A program made the position numbers and the translations under genes. DNA of 64,000 nucleotides from JADLGL01 sp963667605 (GTDB lineage: Bacteria; Pseudomonadota; Alphaproteobacteria; Rhizobiales; Kaistiaceae): contig CAXXUZ010000002.1 in the NCBI GenBank assembly GCA_963667605.2, positions 434,001 to 498,000 of the forward strand, given 5' to 3'. Positions 28,665 to 36,133 of the stretch are shown here, piece after piece. Each line of letters opens with the position of its first letter. Within the stretch, counting starts at the first letter, position 1. Below the pieces are notes generated by a model, which had not been told where the DNA came from, ran no database searches, and saw only the letters and a list, made by a program, of their open reading frames with translations.

Positions 28665-28750
28665 GCGGGCGTGGCGGAACTGGTAGACGCAAGGGACTTA
28701 AAATCCCTTGGGCTTGGCCCGTGCGGGTTCGACTCCCGCCGCCCGCACCA
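28665..28750 (+). tRNA. tRNA-Leu (TAA)
   Basis: Cloverleaf with GCGGGCG/CGCCCGC acceptor arms, anticodon loop CTTAAAA (anticodon TAA) within GGGACTTAAAATCCC, a long variable arm, the T arm GGGTTCGACTCCC and an encoded CCA. It is preceded by a short GTGC tandem run (28651–28664). Foreign DNA begins directly after it, so it is the probable attachment site of the island. Confidence 0.97.
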
Positions 28751-28851
28751 AACTAAAACAAGGAGTTAGGTAGCTTTTCGACTGTAGAACAAGAGGCCAA
28801 AAAAACTGTGTGTCCACACAGTGTCCACATCAGAAATAAGCTTGTCAGCGC
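28751..28851. other. Island junction after tRNA-Leu
   Basis: No gene. Contains GTGTCCACACAGTGTCCA (28810–28827), whose near-inverse (TGGACACTCTGTGGACAC) occurs at 29837–29854. This may be a remnant of recombinase sites or of an integrase gene 3' end. Confidence 0.35.
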
Positions 28852-29058
28852 GTGAGGCGCTTCCCGGCCCCTTGGAAATCTGTGGAACTTGCTGAATCGT
28901 TCTGTATCCAAGACGCTGGCGGCCAGGCGCTGGCTTATCTTTATTTCCGCGACCGGGAAGGCACCGCCAAAGCGGCCAGTGTCCTGAGCCGTGATGAAGC
29001 TCGCCGAATCGCCGCCAATATGGCGAAGCTGCCGGAGCTGTTGAGGTCGGACCAGTGA
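28852..29058 (+). CDS. Small conserved protein (68 aa)
   Basis: A 68-residue protein from a GTG start with the pattern RRFPAPW…ESFCIQDAGGQALAYLYFRD and the ending LSRDEARRIAANMAKLPELL. This pattern is familiar from many small hypothetical proteins of rhizobia and relatives, often on accessory DNA next to recombinases. Function is unknown. It is the first gene after the tRNA-Leu junction. Confidence 0.75.
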   Translation: MRRFPAPWKSVELAESFCIQDAGGQALAYLYFRDREGTAKAASVLSRDEARRIAANMAKLPELLRSDQ

Positions 29059-29154
29059 GACGCGACCAGCGGCGAGAAGATTTTCTGGCTCGACAAGCTC
29101 AACGGCACGCTTCAAAATCCAGCAAAACTGCGGCAGCACGGCCTATTTTGCCTA

Positions 29155-29386
29155 CCCGTGTCGTGCGAGGCGAAAAAACCCATCAAAACCACCAAAAACG
29201 CTTTTCGCCTACCCCGTGTTGACCCGTGTTGCCGACGACTCGCAACACGCCCGTGTCGTACCCGTGCCAACATGGCCCAAAACATCAAGCAAACCGCGGC
29301 AGCACGCCCGTGTTGGGCAACCCGTGTCGTGGCCCTCCTTTTACGCAACACGGCACGGCCTCCTCCTATAGGAGGCCTGCCCGTGT
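29155..29386. repeat. Cluster of CCCGTGT motifs
   Basis: Seven exact CCCGTGT heptamers in 232 bases (starts 29155, 29213, 29223, 29250, 29307, 29321, 29380) plus CCCGTGC at 29261, all in the same orientation, mostly continuing as CCCGTGTCG or CCCGTGTTG. Spacing is irregular. No gene is evident in the stretch 29059–29423. The array ends just upstream of a small exported-protein gene. Confidence 0.6.
29357..29377 (+). promoter_or_regulatory. Hairpin GGCCTCCT/AGGAGGCC in leader of small exported protein
   Basis: Perfect 8-base arms with a 5-base loop, about 45 bases before the ATG at 29424. Its CCTCCT strand is complementary to the ribosome binding site (gggagg, 29413–29418), so it could mask it; this is inference. 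Confidence 0.35.
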
Positions 29387-29423
29387 CAAAAGGGCGTGTC
29401 AAAGAAGTGTCAGGGAGGAAGCA

Positions 29424-29729
29424 ATGCAGATGGATCGATATTCGAAATTCGTGCTGACGATTATCGCCGCGGCGCCGATGATCATTGCGGTTGGTCAATT
29501 AGGGCCGGGCTCGGTGGTCGCTCAGAGCGGCTATCTTAACGGCACACCCGTCACCTGCGGCGATATCAGCAGGCCTTGTTATGTCACCAGCTCATTATCC
29601 GATCCAGTGACTGTCCGGTTTGAATTCATGTTGGCCAACGATGGCCAACGCAATAGCGCGGCGGGCGTCCGTCTCTTCGAAGGTGAACGTACATGGGGGC
29701 TCCCAGTCGTTGTGATTAATCAGCCCTAG
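29424..29729 (+). CDS. Small membrane-anchored or secreted hypothetical protein
   Basis: A 101-residue protein with a hydrophobic N-terminal segment (FVLTIIAAAPMIIAVGQLG) that can serve as signal peptide or anchor, and a short domain with two cysteines (VTCGDISRPCYV) and FEFMLAND. The ATG at 29424 is chosen because a strong Shine-Dalgarno sequence (gggaggaa) precedes it. No family recognised. It lies in the island, between the CCCGTGT cluster and a phage gene remnant. Confidence 0.6.
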   Translation: MQMDRYSKFVLTIIAAAPMIIAVGQLGPGSVVAQSGYLNGTPVTCGDISRPCYVTSSLSDPVTVRFEFMLANDGQRNSAAGVRLFEGERTWGLPVVVINQP

Positions 29730-29925
29730 CCTCCAGGGTTTGGTATTCAGCACCATTGAAAATTGGGGCGTCCTCAGACAGAGGGCTTAACCCGTTCCAT
29801 GAGAATAGTTTTTGGGCCCGCTGAGTATGAAAAACATGGACACTCTGTGGACACCAGACATTTGGTGACTAAACCGTTGATATTGCTGCGTTGACGGCTC
29901 CATGACAAGGGACTATCTATCCCTT

Positions 29926-30140
29926 ATGAGCCAAATCGCCGCTTCCGAAGCCGTCTCCTCGTCCCTGCCACGTCGGCCTGGCCGTCCGCCCGGCGCCGTG
30001 AACAAGATCACCGCCGACGCCAAGGATCTGATCATCAACCGCGGTAAGCCGATCGAGTTTCTTTGCGACGTTTCCCGGGGCCTGAAGATCAGAGTTGGTG
30101 CGCAAGGCGGTCCAAAGCCGGCGACGTTCATGTACCCGAG
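29926..30140 (+). pseudogene. Phage terminase small-subunit-like gene fragment
   Basis: The first ~72 residues (MSQIAASEAV…PGRPPGAVNKITADAKDLI…GKPIEFLCDVSRG) resemble the N-termini of phage small terminase / DUF5681-type packaging proteins, which start with a GRPPG-x-NK-x-TAD motif. The gene is cut at 30141 by the left IS3-family copy. No matching remainder is seen after that IS copy, so more than a simple insertion has taken place. An upstream in-frame ATG at 29902 also exists. Confidence 0.45.
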
Positions 30141-30226
30141 TGTCCGGCGTCAGCGCCCCTGGGACAGATTGGGCGGATTGAACAAGAGAGGGTTTCTGGC
30201 TCATCTTAACCCACGAGGGATTGAAG

Positions 30227-30601
30227 ATGAGACGGAACACCAATCACCAGAAAGCATCGGCCGAGAAGGTCGTGAAGGACATCCGGCGGGCGACTCGTCG
30301 GCAGTTCGGCGCCGAAGAGAAGATCCGGATCGTTCTGGAGGGCCTGCGCGGCGAGGACAGTATCGCTGAGCTGTGTCGCCGTGAGGGGATCAACCAGAAC
30401 CTCTATTACCGCTGGTCGAAGGACTTCCTGGAGGCCGGGAAGAAGCGCCTGGCGGGTGACACTGCCCGTGAGGCTACCTCCGATGAGGTCCGGCATCTTC
30501 GCAGTGAGGCACTGGCACTCAAGGAGGCCGTTGCTGACCTGACGCTGGACAACCGTCTACTCAAAAAAAGCATGATCGCGGATGGGGGAGAGGAGGCATG
30601 A
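30227..30601 (+). CDS. IS3-family OrfA (transposase HTH subunit)
   Basis: A 124-residue DNA-binding subunit: helix-turn-helix (EEKIRIVLEGLRGEDSIAELCRREGINQNLYYRW) and a C-terminal leucine-zipper-like helix. ATG at 30227 chosen over the TTG at 30221. Near its end is an A7G run (30563–30570); a -1 slip there enters an open frame that joins orfB, as in programmed frameshifting of IS3 elements. Its stop also overlaps the orfB ATG. Confidence 0.92.
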   Translation: MRRNTNHQKASAEKVVKDIRRATRRQFGAEEKIRIVLEGLRGEDSIAELCRREGINQNLYYRWSKDFLEAGKKRLAGDTAREATSDEVRHLRSEALALKEAVADLTLDNRLLKKSMIADGGEEA

Positions 30602-31578
30602 GGTATCCACTATCGGAGAAGCTGGAGATCATCCGGCTGGTTGAGCGATCCCATCTGCCGGCCAAGCGCACGCTGGCGCAGTTGGGCATTCCCCGCACCT
30701 CGTTTTATCGCTGGTACGACCGCTATCTGACCGGCGGACCGGAGGCCCTGGAGGACCGCCGCTCGCGGCCTGGCCAAGTCTGGAACCGTATCCCCGATGA
30801 GGTGAGAGACCGGATCGTACAGCTGGCGCTGGACGAGACGGATCTGTCGCCGCGGGAACTGGCTGTCCGGTTCACAGACACAGAGGGCTACTTTGTATCG
30901 GAATCCTCGGTTTATCGACTGCTCAAGGCCCATGATCTGATCACCAGCCCGGCCTTTATCGTCCTCAAGGCGTCCGACGAGTTCCAGGACAAGACCACGG
31001 CGCCAAACCAGCTCTGGCAGACCGACTTCACTTACCTCAAGGTCATTGATTGGGGCTGGTTCTACCTCTCCACCGTGCTCGACGACTTCTCGCGCACCAT
31101 TATCGCGTGGAAGCTCTGCACCACGATGAAGGCCGAGGACGTCACCGATACGCTGGAACTGGCGCTCAAGGCGTCAGGTCGCGATCGGGCAACGGTCATT
31201 CACAAGCCACGGCTCCTGTCTGACAACGGCTCCAGCTACATCGCCGACGATCTGGCCAAATGGCTCGACGACCGCGATATGGAGCACATTCGCGGCGCTC
31301 CCTATCATCCGCAAACCCAGGGCAAGATCGAGCGTTGGCATCAAACCCTGAAGAACCGCATCCTTTTGGAAAATTACTATCTGCCTGGCGACTTGGAGAC
31401 ACAGATCGAGGCCTTCGTCGGCCACTACAATTATCACCGCTACCACGAGAGCCTGGGCAACCTCACGCCGGCCGATGTCTACTTCGGGCGCGGCCAGACC
31501 ATCCTGTTGAAAAGAGAAAAGATCAAACAAAAGACGCTACAAACCCGGCGCTTGCAATACCGCAAAACCGCCGCATAA
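30598..31578 (+). CDS. IS3-family OrfB (DDE integrase domain)
   Basis: A 326-residue rve-type catalytic subunit. The DDE triad is in QTDFTYLKV (first Asp), LLSDNGSSYIADDL (second Asp) and QTQGKIERWHQT (Glu). An N-terminal HTH_21-like region precedes it. Overlaps orfA by 4 bases; expressed either by coupling or as an OrfAB fusion through -1 frameshifting. Looks intact. Confidence 0.94.
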   Translation: MRYPLSEKLEIIRLVERSHLPAKRTLAQLGIPRTSFYRWYDRYLTGGPEALEDRRSRPGQVWNRIPDEVRDRIVQLALDETDLSPRELAVRFTDTEGYFVSESSVYRLLKAHDLITSPAFIVLKASDEFQDKTTAPNQLWQTDFTYLKVIDWGWFYLSTVLDDFSRTIIAWKLCTTMKAEDVTDTLELALKASGRDRATVIHKPRLLSDNGSSYIADDLAKWLDDRDMEHIRGAPYHPQTQGKIERWHQTLKNRILLENYYLPGDLETQIEAFVGHYNYHRYHESLGNLTPADVYFGRGQTILLKREKIKQKTLQTRRLQYRKTAA

Positions 31579-31653
31579 AATGACCAACCAGATGGGCCGA
31601 ACCCTCTCTTAAATCAGGCCGCTCATCGGTTCCAAATTACCTGACGACGGACA

Positions 31654-32073
31654 GCCACGAGAGCCGAACGTGGGCGGAGAACCAACTCCAATCGATGGCT
31701 TCATCGCTGGGTCGGTATGTTCGTTTTCGGGCCTGGAAGATAACGACCGCGGGGATGGCGGCATCGACCGCAACATCGCTTCGTCCTTCGGCCAGATTCT
31801 TATTGGAGAGCAGGACATTCAATATCTGTTGGGCACTCCCCAAGAGTTGCTCTTTAGCCCCAACACTATCGTCAACGGAATCTATGTCACCCCTGGGATC
31901 ATACGCAACAGTGAATTCGGGGGGGATCCGGCGGACAACCCACGCGGAAGCTGCGTCAGCGACCATGGCACCCAGTAGCCGGCTGCCGGTTAGCCGATCC
32001 CGTGGAACGCGGGTTGAAGACACCGCCGCTGCCTGACTGGGCGGTGACGATATATTGTCTCCATTGGACACTT
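31654..32073. other. Island DNA without a confident gene
   Basis: Between the right end of IS3 copy A and the IS1595 element. Several frames stay open on both strands for 100–145 codons but none shows a recognisable domain or a good start; the region may be the tail of an interrupted gene. It ends in a strong terminator at 32074. Confidence 0.4.
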
Positions 32074-32100
32074 GCCGCCCTTCGGGGCGGCTTTTCTTTT
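32074..32100 (+). terminator. Rho-independent terminator
   Basis: Perfect 7-base stem GCCGCCC-ttcg-GGGCGGC with a UUCG-type tetraloop followed by TTTTCTTTT. It would end plus-strand transcription coming from the 31.65–32.07 kb remnant and insulates the IS1595 gene. Confidence 0.85.
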
Positions 32101-32119
32101 AGTGGATTATAAAGAATGG

Positions 32120-32148
32120 TTGACATTTCCAGCCAGACTCCCTATATT
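32120..32148 (+). promoter_or_regulatory. Sigma-70 type promoter of IS1595 transposase
   Basis: Consensus -35 TTGACA (32120–32125), 17-base spacer, -10 TATATT (32143–32148), 24 bases before the transposase start. One of the best promoter matches in the window. Confidence 0.75.
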
Positions 32149-32171
32149 CCATTGTGTTGAAGGGAGATATG

Positions 32172-33143
32172 GTCATGGCGAAGAAAGCACCCGGCAAAGC
32201 CCATCGCGAAGGACTCACCGTCGTTGAGCTGATGGACATGTTCCCGACCGAGGAAGCCGCGACCGAGTGGTTCGAGTCCATCATCTGGCCGGACGGTCGC
32301 CATTGCCCCAAATGCGGATCGGTCCGTACCCGCGAAGCCTCTCACGCGAAGATGCCCTACTGGTGCAGCGACTGCCGGTCCTATTTCAGCATCAAGACCG
32401 GCACGGCCATGCAGCGGTCGAAAATCCCGCTCCGCAAGTGGGCCATCGCCATCTATCTCTGCCTGACAAACCTCAAGTCGGTTTCGTCCATGAAGCTGCA
32501 ACGCGACATTGGCGTTTCGCAGCCTACCGCATGGTTCATGCTGCATCGTATCCGGCAGGCATGGGCGGTCGAACACGACGATCAGTTTGACGGCCCTGTA
32601 GAGGTCGATGAGACCTATTTCGGCGGCAAGCGCAAGAATATGAGCAAGGCAAAGCACAAAGAGTTGGCGGGCACCGGGCGCGGCGCAGTCGGCAAGACCG
32701 CCGTGGTTGGTATGAAAGACCGTAACAGCAACATGGTGACAGCCCGTGTTGTTGACGAAACAGATGCCCAGACATTGCAAGGTTTCGTCGGTGATCATGC
32801 AGCCGAAGGCGCGACGGTTTACACCGACGATCACGGTGGATATCAGGGAATGCCTTTCGAGCACGAAACTGTGAAGCACAGCGTCGGCGAATACGATTCC
32901 GGGATGGCCCATACCAACGGGATCGAAAGTTTCTGGGCTCTACTGAAGCGAGGCTATCACGGCACCTACCACCACATGAGCGAGAGGCACCTGAACCGCT
33001 ATGTCGGCGAGTTCTCCGGGCGGCACAACGATCGTAGCGCCGACACCATTGACCAGATGGCCCGGATCGCGCAGGGCATGGCCGGGAAGCGGCTTCGCTA
33101 TAGGGATTTGATTGCGGACCCCGAAAGCAGTAGCCCTGTGTAA
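32172..33143 (+). CDS. IS1595-family transposase
   Basis: About 323 residues. An N-terminal zinc ribbon (CPKCGSVRT…YWCSDCRSYFS) is followed by the ISXO2-type DDE-like domain: EVDETYFGGKRKN (Asp/Glu), VYTDDHGGY (Asp) and HTNGIESFWALLKRGYHGTYHHMS (Asn/Glu). The ATG at 32172 has an AAGGGAG ribosome binding site 8 bases upstream; ATG 32166 and TTG 32154 are alternatives. Appears intact. Confidence 0.93.
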   Translation, partial: VMAKKAPGKAHREGLTVVELMDMFPTEEAATEWFESIIWPDGRHCPKCGSVRTREASHAKMPYWCSDCRSYFSIKTGTAMQRSKIPLRKWAIAIYLCLTNLKSVSSMKLQRDIGVSQPTAWFMLHRIRQAWAVEHDDQFDGPVEVDETYFGGKRKNMSKAKHKELAGTGRGAVGKTAVVGMKDRNSNMVTARVVDETDAQTLQGFVGDHAAEGATVYTDDHGGYQGMPFEHETVKHSVGEYDSGMAHTNGIESFWALLKRGYHGTYHHMSERHLNRYVGEFSGRHNDRSADTIDQMARIAQGMAGKRLRYRDLIADPESSSPV

Positions 33144-33309
33144 GTAGTAAACCCTTCACGCATTATCGAGATTCCCAAAGGGCAATCCACTCCCACATAG
33201 CGGGCTATTACTGGCGCACTTCCAATCGGGCCAGCAACCCAATTAGCCGGTGGCGCTCCTAGGAATCCGGCACTAGACAGCTGATCGGTGTCAGTCTCAC
33301 GCTTCCGAC

Positions 33310-34440
33310 TTAATCCTCTTGTTCCCATCTTCGCCATAAGAGCTCCTGTTTGACAACCTCCTGTGGTCCGGCCGGGGTTGGAATGATGCTTCGCTCGACT
33401 TTAAGATCCGTCTTGAACACGTCAATACGATTAACTGATTCGATAAACGCTCCTACAATTGGATCCAACTGCGCCTCATTTAGAGGCTTAGATCGGCCTG
33501 AGACGAACGGGACCAATCGGCCTGAGACGAACGGGACCAATGCCGCCGCCAGTTTAACAATCTGTTCTTCGGTTACACCGGGGTTTCCAAGTGCGATTCC
33601 GTGCTGCGCAAGTAGCTGCATTTGTTGAAGTATCTCTTCCGTTCTCAACGGTTCGCTTGTTACGGGGGCTGTGAGTTTAATTTTCAGTTCCCGAAGCGGA
33701 TTGAAAAGTTCGGAAAGCTTCAAATCTCTTTCGTACTGAACGTACAGCTCCCACATTTTAGACTCTAAATCAGCACATGGTATTACAACCTTCAACATAA
33801 GGTCCTTTTGAGACTCTTCTCGATTGATGGGGTGGCCATGAAAGAATAGGTTCGATTTTAGAGTATCAATAAGTTGGACTATCTCATGCTCCTTTGATTC
33901 ATCCGTGTGTAACTTTAATAATTTACTTGCCATAAGGCACAACTGGTTGTGGGAGCGTTGCACATTGCCTAGGGCAAGGGGGTGTACCTTATCCGTCATC
34001 GCTATAAAGGCCTGAACCAGTTCGTCTTCATGAGTGATCCCAACCTCTTCCTTAACTAACTTGAAAAACGCCGTCACGTCTTCGACGCTGATGGGTACTA
34101 GTTGGCCGGGTTGCTGTGGATTTTGAGGGTTGAACGCATTAGCAACAGATGGATCTATCGGCCCTAAACAGCCTATCTTGTGCATGATTATTTTATCTGC
34201 TCCAAGCGCAATTAGGGTTGCAGCACTAAAAGCACGATGCGGTACGAGGACCACGAATTCTTCCGTGTATTGTCGAATCAAATTGACAATGCGCCATGGT
34301 ACCGTTCCTGATCCACCGTTACTATGAATGAACAGGTCAACACCATTCTTTGCAAGATCGCGGCCCGCCTCTAGGTGTTCGTAAATCAGAGGCACAGGAA
34401 AGGGGTTGAGTGGCCGGTGTCGATGTGGTTCCAGGAAGGT
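33310..34440 (-). pseudogene. SDH-family (ClpP-fold) serine protease, 5' truncated
   Basis: The frame encodes about 375 residues of an SDH/SppA-like cytoplasmic serine protease: FIHSNGGSGTVPWRIVNLIR, VLVPHRAFSAATLIALGAD (nucleophile Ser in AFSAAT) and GCLGPIDPSVAN. The N-terminal segment that precedes the first beta strand (normally ~60 residues) is absent because an IS5 element lies at 34440; the frame merely continues into IS DNA. A tandem 24-bp duplication at 33492–33539 repeats the residues LVPFVSGR. Base composition is clearly AT-richer than neighbours, indicating transfer. This family recurs in defence islands. Confidence 0.7.
33492..33539. repeat. 24-bp tandem duplication in protease gene
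   Basis: Two perfect adjacent copies (33492–33515, 33516–33539). Keeps the frame and doubles an 8-residue segment (LVPFVSGR) of the protease. Confidence 0.9.
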
Positions 34441-34467
34441 TGTTGAGACCGATCTGGAGCCGCCATG

Positions 34468-34579
34468 TGGACGCCGACCACCCGAGAGCAGCATAGCCGC
34501 AAGGCGCTGCGTTATCAGACTGATGGACGCCGACCACCCGAGAGCAGCATAGCCGCAAGGCGCTGCGTTATCAGACTGA
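34468..34579. repeat. 56-bp tandem duplication in IS5 transposase 5' end
   Basis: Two exact 56-base copies (34468–34523 and 34524–34579). The first is preceded by the genuine ATG at 34465 (MWTPTTREQHSRKALRYQTD). Because 56 is not a multiple of three, the duplication puts the start out of frame with the rest and creates an in-frame stop at 34521. Confidence 0.9.
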
Positions 34580-34580
34580 T

Positions 34581-35333
34581 TTGACCGATGCGGAGTGGGT
34601 TGTGATCGAGCCTCATTTGTCTCCGGCTCATGGCACGGGACGGCCCCGGTCATGGCCGATGCGAGAGATCGTCAACGGCATTTTCTACGTGATGCGGGCT
34701 GGCTGCCCTTGGCGCCTGCTGCCAAGCGATTTGCCACCGTGGGGCACGATCTATCGCTGGTTCGCCAAGTTCCGCGACGACGGCCTCCTTGAGAAGATCA
34801 ATCACTCTCTGGTCATGGCCGATCGCGAGCGGGTCGGACGCGAGGCCAGCCCGAGCGGCGCGATTATCGACAGCCGGAGCGTCAAGACGACCGAGGCTGG
34901 TGGCCCCCGCGGCTACGATGCGGGCAAGAAGATCAAGGGGCGCAAGCGCCACGCGCTGGTCGACACCGACGGGCGCGGCCTCGTGCTCGAGGCGCATCCG
35001 GCGAGTATCCAGGACCGCGATGGTGGCGGGCCGCTGCTGTGCGCCTCACGCGGCTCGTTTCCGTTCATCGAGAAGCTCTTTGCCGACAGCGGCTACGCCG
35101 GCGAGAAGGTCGCCACGGCCACCGTGATCGCCGTCGAGATCGTGCGCAAAAGCCCCGATCAGGTCGGCTTCGCCGTCCAACCGCGCCGCTGGGTCGTGGA
35201 GCGCTTCTTCGCCTGGATCAACCGCAACCGGCGACTGGCAAAGGACTTCGAGGCCACCATCGCCTCGGCCCGCGCCTTCCTCTACGCCGCCTCCGTCATG
35301 CTCCTCGCCCGCAGATTGGCCCGAGCCGCATGA
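34581..35333 (+). CDS. IS5-family transposase, start disrupted
   Basis: About 250 residues with the IS5/IS1031-type layout: TDAEWVVIEPHL N-terminus, ATLTDSR-like IIDSRSVKTTEAGG (Asp), LFADSGYAGEK (Asp) and WVVERFFAWINRNRRLAKDFE (Glu). Only a TTG at 34581 can start this frame now; the original ATG at 34465 lies before a frame-breaking 56-bp tandem duplication, so ~19 N-terminal residues are lost or translation is abolished. Confidence 0.85.
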   Translation: MTDAEWVVIEPHLSPAHGTGRPRSWPMREIVNGIFYVMRAGCPWRLLPSDLPPWGTIYRWFAKFRDDGLLEKINHSLVMADRERVGREASPSGAIIDSRSVKTTEAGGPRGYDAGKKIKGRKRHALVDTDGRGLVLEAHPASIQDRDGGGPLLCASRGSFPFIEKLFADSGYAGEKVATATVIAVEIVRKSPDQVGFAVQPRRWVVERFFAWINRNRRLAKDFEATIASARAFLYAASVMLLARRLARAA

Positions 35334-35374
35334 CTTTCGAAACCGACTCTAAGCAATAGGCACTGCCGTTCCCA

Positions 35375-36055
35375 ATGACCGATAGATTCTTCTTTGCCGA
35401 GCCGATCACGAGGCCCGAGGACATAGTACCGCGCCTTGCGAAGCAAGAGAGTCATTGGAAGAAGGGATATTCGGCCTACGAGTTGGCGCATTCCTGGGTG
35501 GGAGCAAAAGGCGTTCCCGGCCCGGTGGCTGCGGTCCTACATAAGGCGGGAGAATTCCGGGGCATGGAGCTGGTCGAGGGTTTTTTCGAGAAGGAGACCG
35601 GTCTCCGGTCCCGAGGACGGCCAAGCCAGACGGACTTGCTGGCGCTGATTGGCGACGGCGAGGGCTTCGCGGTACTTGGTGTCGAGGGCAAGGTGGACGA
35701 GCCCTTCGGGCCGCTCGTCTCGGAGTGGCTCGTCGATGCCTCGGCGAACAAGCGGGCACGGCTGTCGGTTCTTCAAGAGACGTTAGGGCTTGCCGATCAC
35801 GATGTCTCGAACCTGCGATACCAGCTTCTACACCGAACTGCGGCGGCGATATACGAAGCGCAGCGCTACAGAGTCCGTCGGGCGGTGATGCTCGTGCACT
35901 CGTTCTCCGAAGGTCATAGCTGGTTCGACGATTTCCGGGCGTTCGCCGACGCCATCAGCACACCTGTCTCCGGCCCGGATGAACTTTCCGCGGAGGTCGA
36001 GGTCGAAGGAGTCTCCCTTCGACTGGGATGGGTCGCCGATGAGGTTTCGCCATAG
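35375..36055 (+). CDS. DUF6946 family protein (defence-associated)
   Basis: A 226-residue cytosolic protein. It has the layout I associate with DUF6946: an N-terminal W-x-GYSAYELAHSW block, DLLALIGDGEGFAVLGVEGKVDEPFG in the middle, LRYQLLHRTAAAIYEAQRY, and VHSFSEGHSWFDDF near the C-terminus. The D-x(n)-E-x-K pattern (GVEGKV) suggests a PD-(D/E)XK nuclease-like core, but this is inference. It sits 80 bases before a large restriction-methylase gene on the same strand, so it may be part of the same defence operon. Looks intact. Confidence 0.65.
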   Translation: MTDRFFFAEPITRPEDIVPRLAKQESHWKKGYSAYELAHSWVGAKGVPGPVAAVLHKAGEFRGMELVEGFFEKETGLRSRGRPSQTDLLALIGDGEGFAVLGVEGKVDEPFGPLVSEWLVDASANKRARLSVLQETLGLADHDVSNLRYQLLHRTAAAIYEAQRYRVRRAVMLVHSFSEGHSWFDDFRAFADAISTPVSGPDELSAEVEVEGVSLRLGWVADEVSP

Positions 36056-36133
36056 CGCGCCGCCCGCAGTCGCGATGGCGCACGCCTATGGCGTGATGCT
36101 GAAATATCGAACTGGATCGTGGATCATAGGCGC

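Larger units (their letters stand above)
30141..31653 (+). mobile_element. IS3-family insertion sequence, copy A (1513 bp)
   Basis: Bounded by imperfect terminal inverted repeats TGTCCGGCGTCAG (left) and TGTCCGTCGTCAG (right, inverted), 12 of 13 bases alike, with the TG…CA ends of the IS3 family. It carries orfA and orfB. A second copy of the same length lies inverted at 38875–40387. No target-site duplication is visible (left flank …cccgag, right flank gccacg…). Confidence 0.92.
32101..33191 (+). mobile_element. IS1595-family insertion sequence (approximate limits)
   Basis: Limits are set by a short inverted match AGTGGATT (32101) / AATCCACT (33184–33191) flanking the transposase gene; the ~1.09 kb length fits the family. 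No target duplication is visible, so the exact ends are uncertain. Confidence 0.5.
34445..35362 (+). mobile_element. IS5-family insertion sequence (approximate limits)
   Basis: Region around an IS5-type transposase gene. Possible imperfect ends are GAGACCGATCTGGA (34445) and, inverted, GAGTCGGTTTCGAA (about 35337–35350); they match at only about 8 of 14 positions, so limits are uncertain. It separates the truncated protease gene from the DUF6946 gene. Confidence 0.55.

Noticed and set aside
28651..28667. GTGC tandem run before tRNA-Leu as a functional microsatellite
   Set aside because: Only about four copies and partly within the tRNA acceptor; no evidence of function.
29155..29386. CRISPR array
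   Set aside because: Repeats are only 7–9 bases with irregular spacing and no cas genes are present.
31637..32071. 144-codon minus-strand frame after IS3 copy A
   Set aside because: Begins inside the IS end on its 3' side, lacks a ribosome binding site, no family recognised, and two plus-strand frames are equally open.
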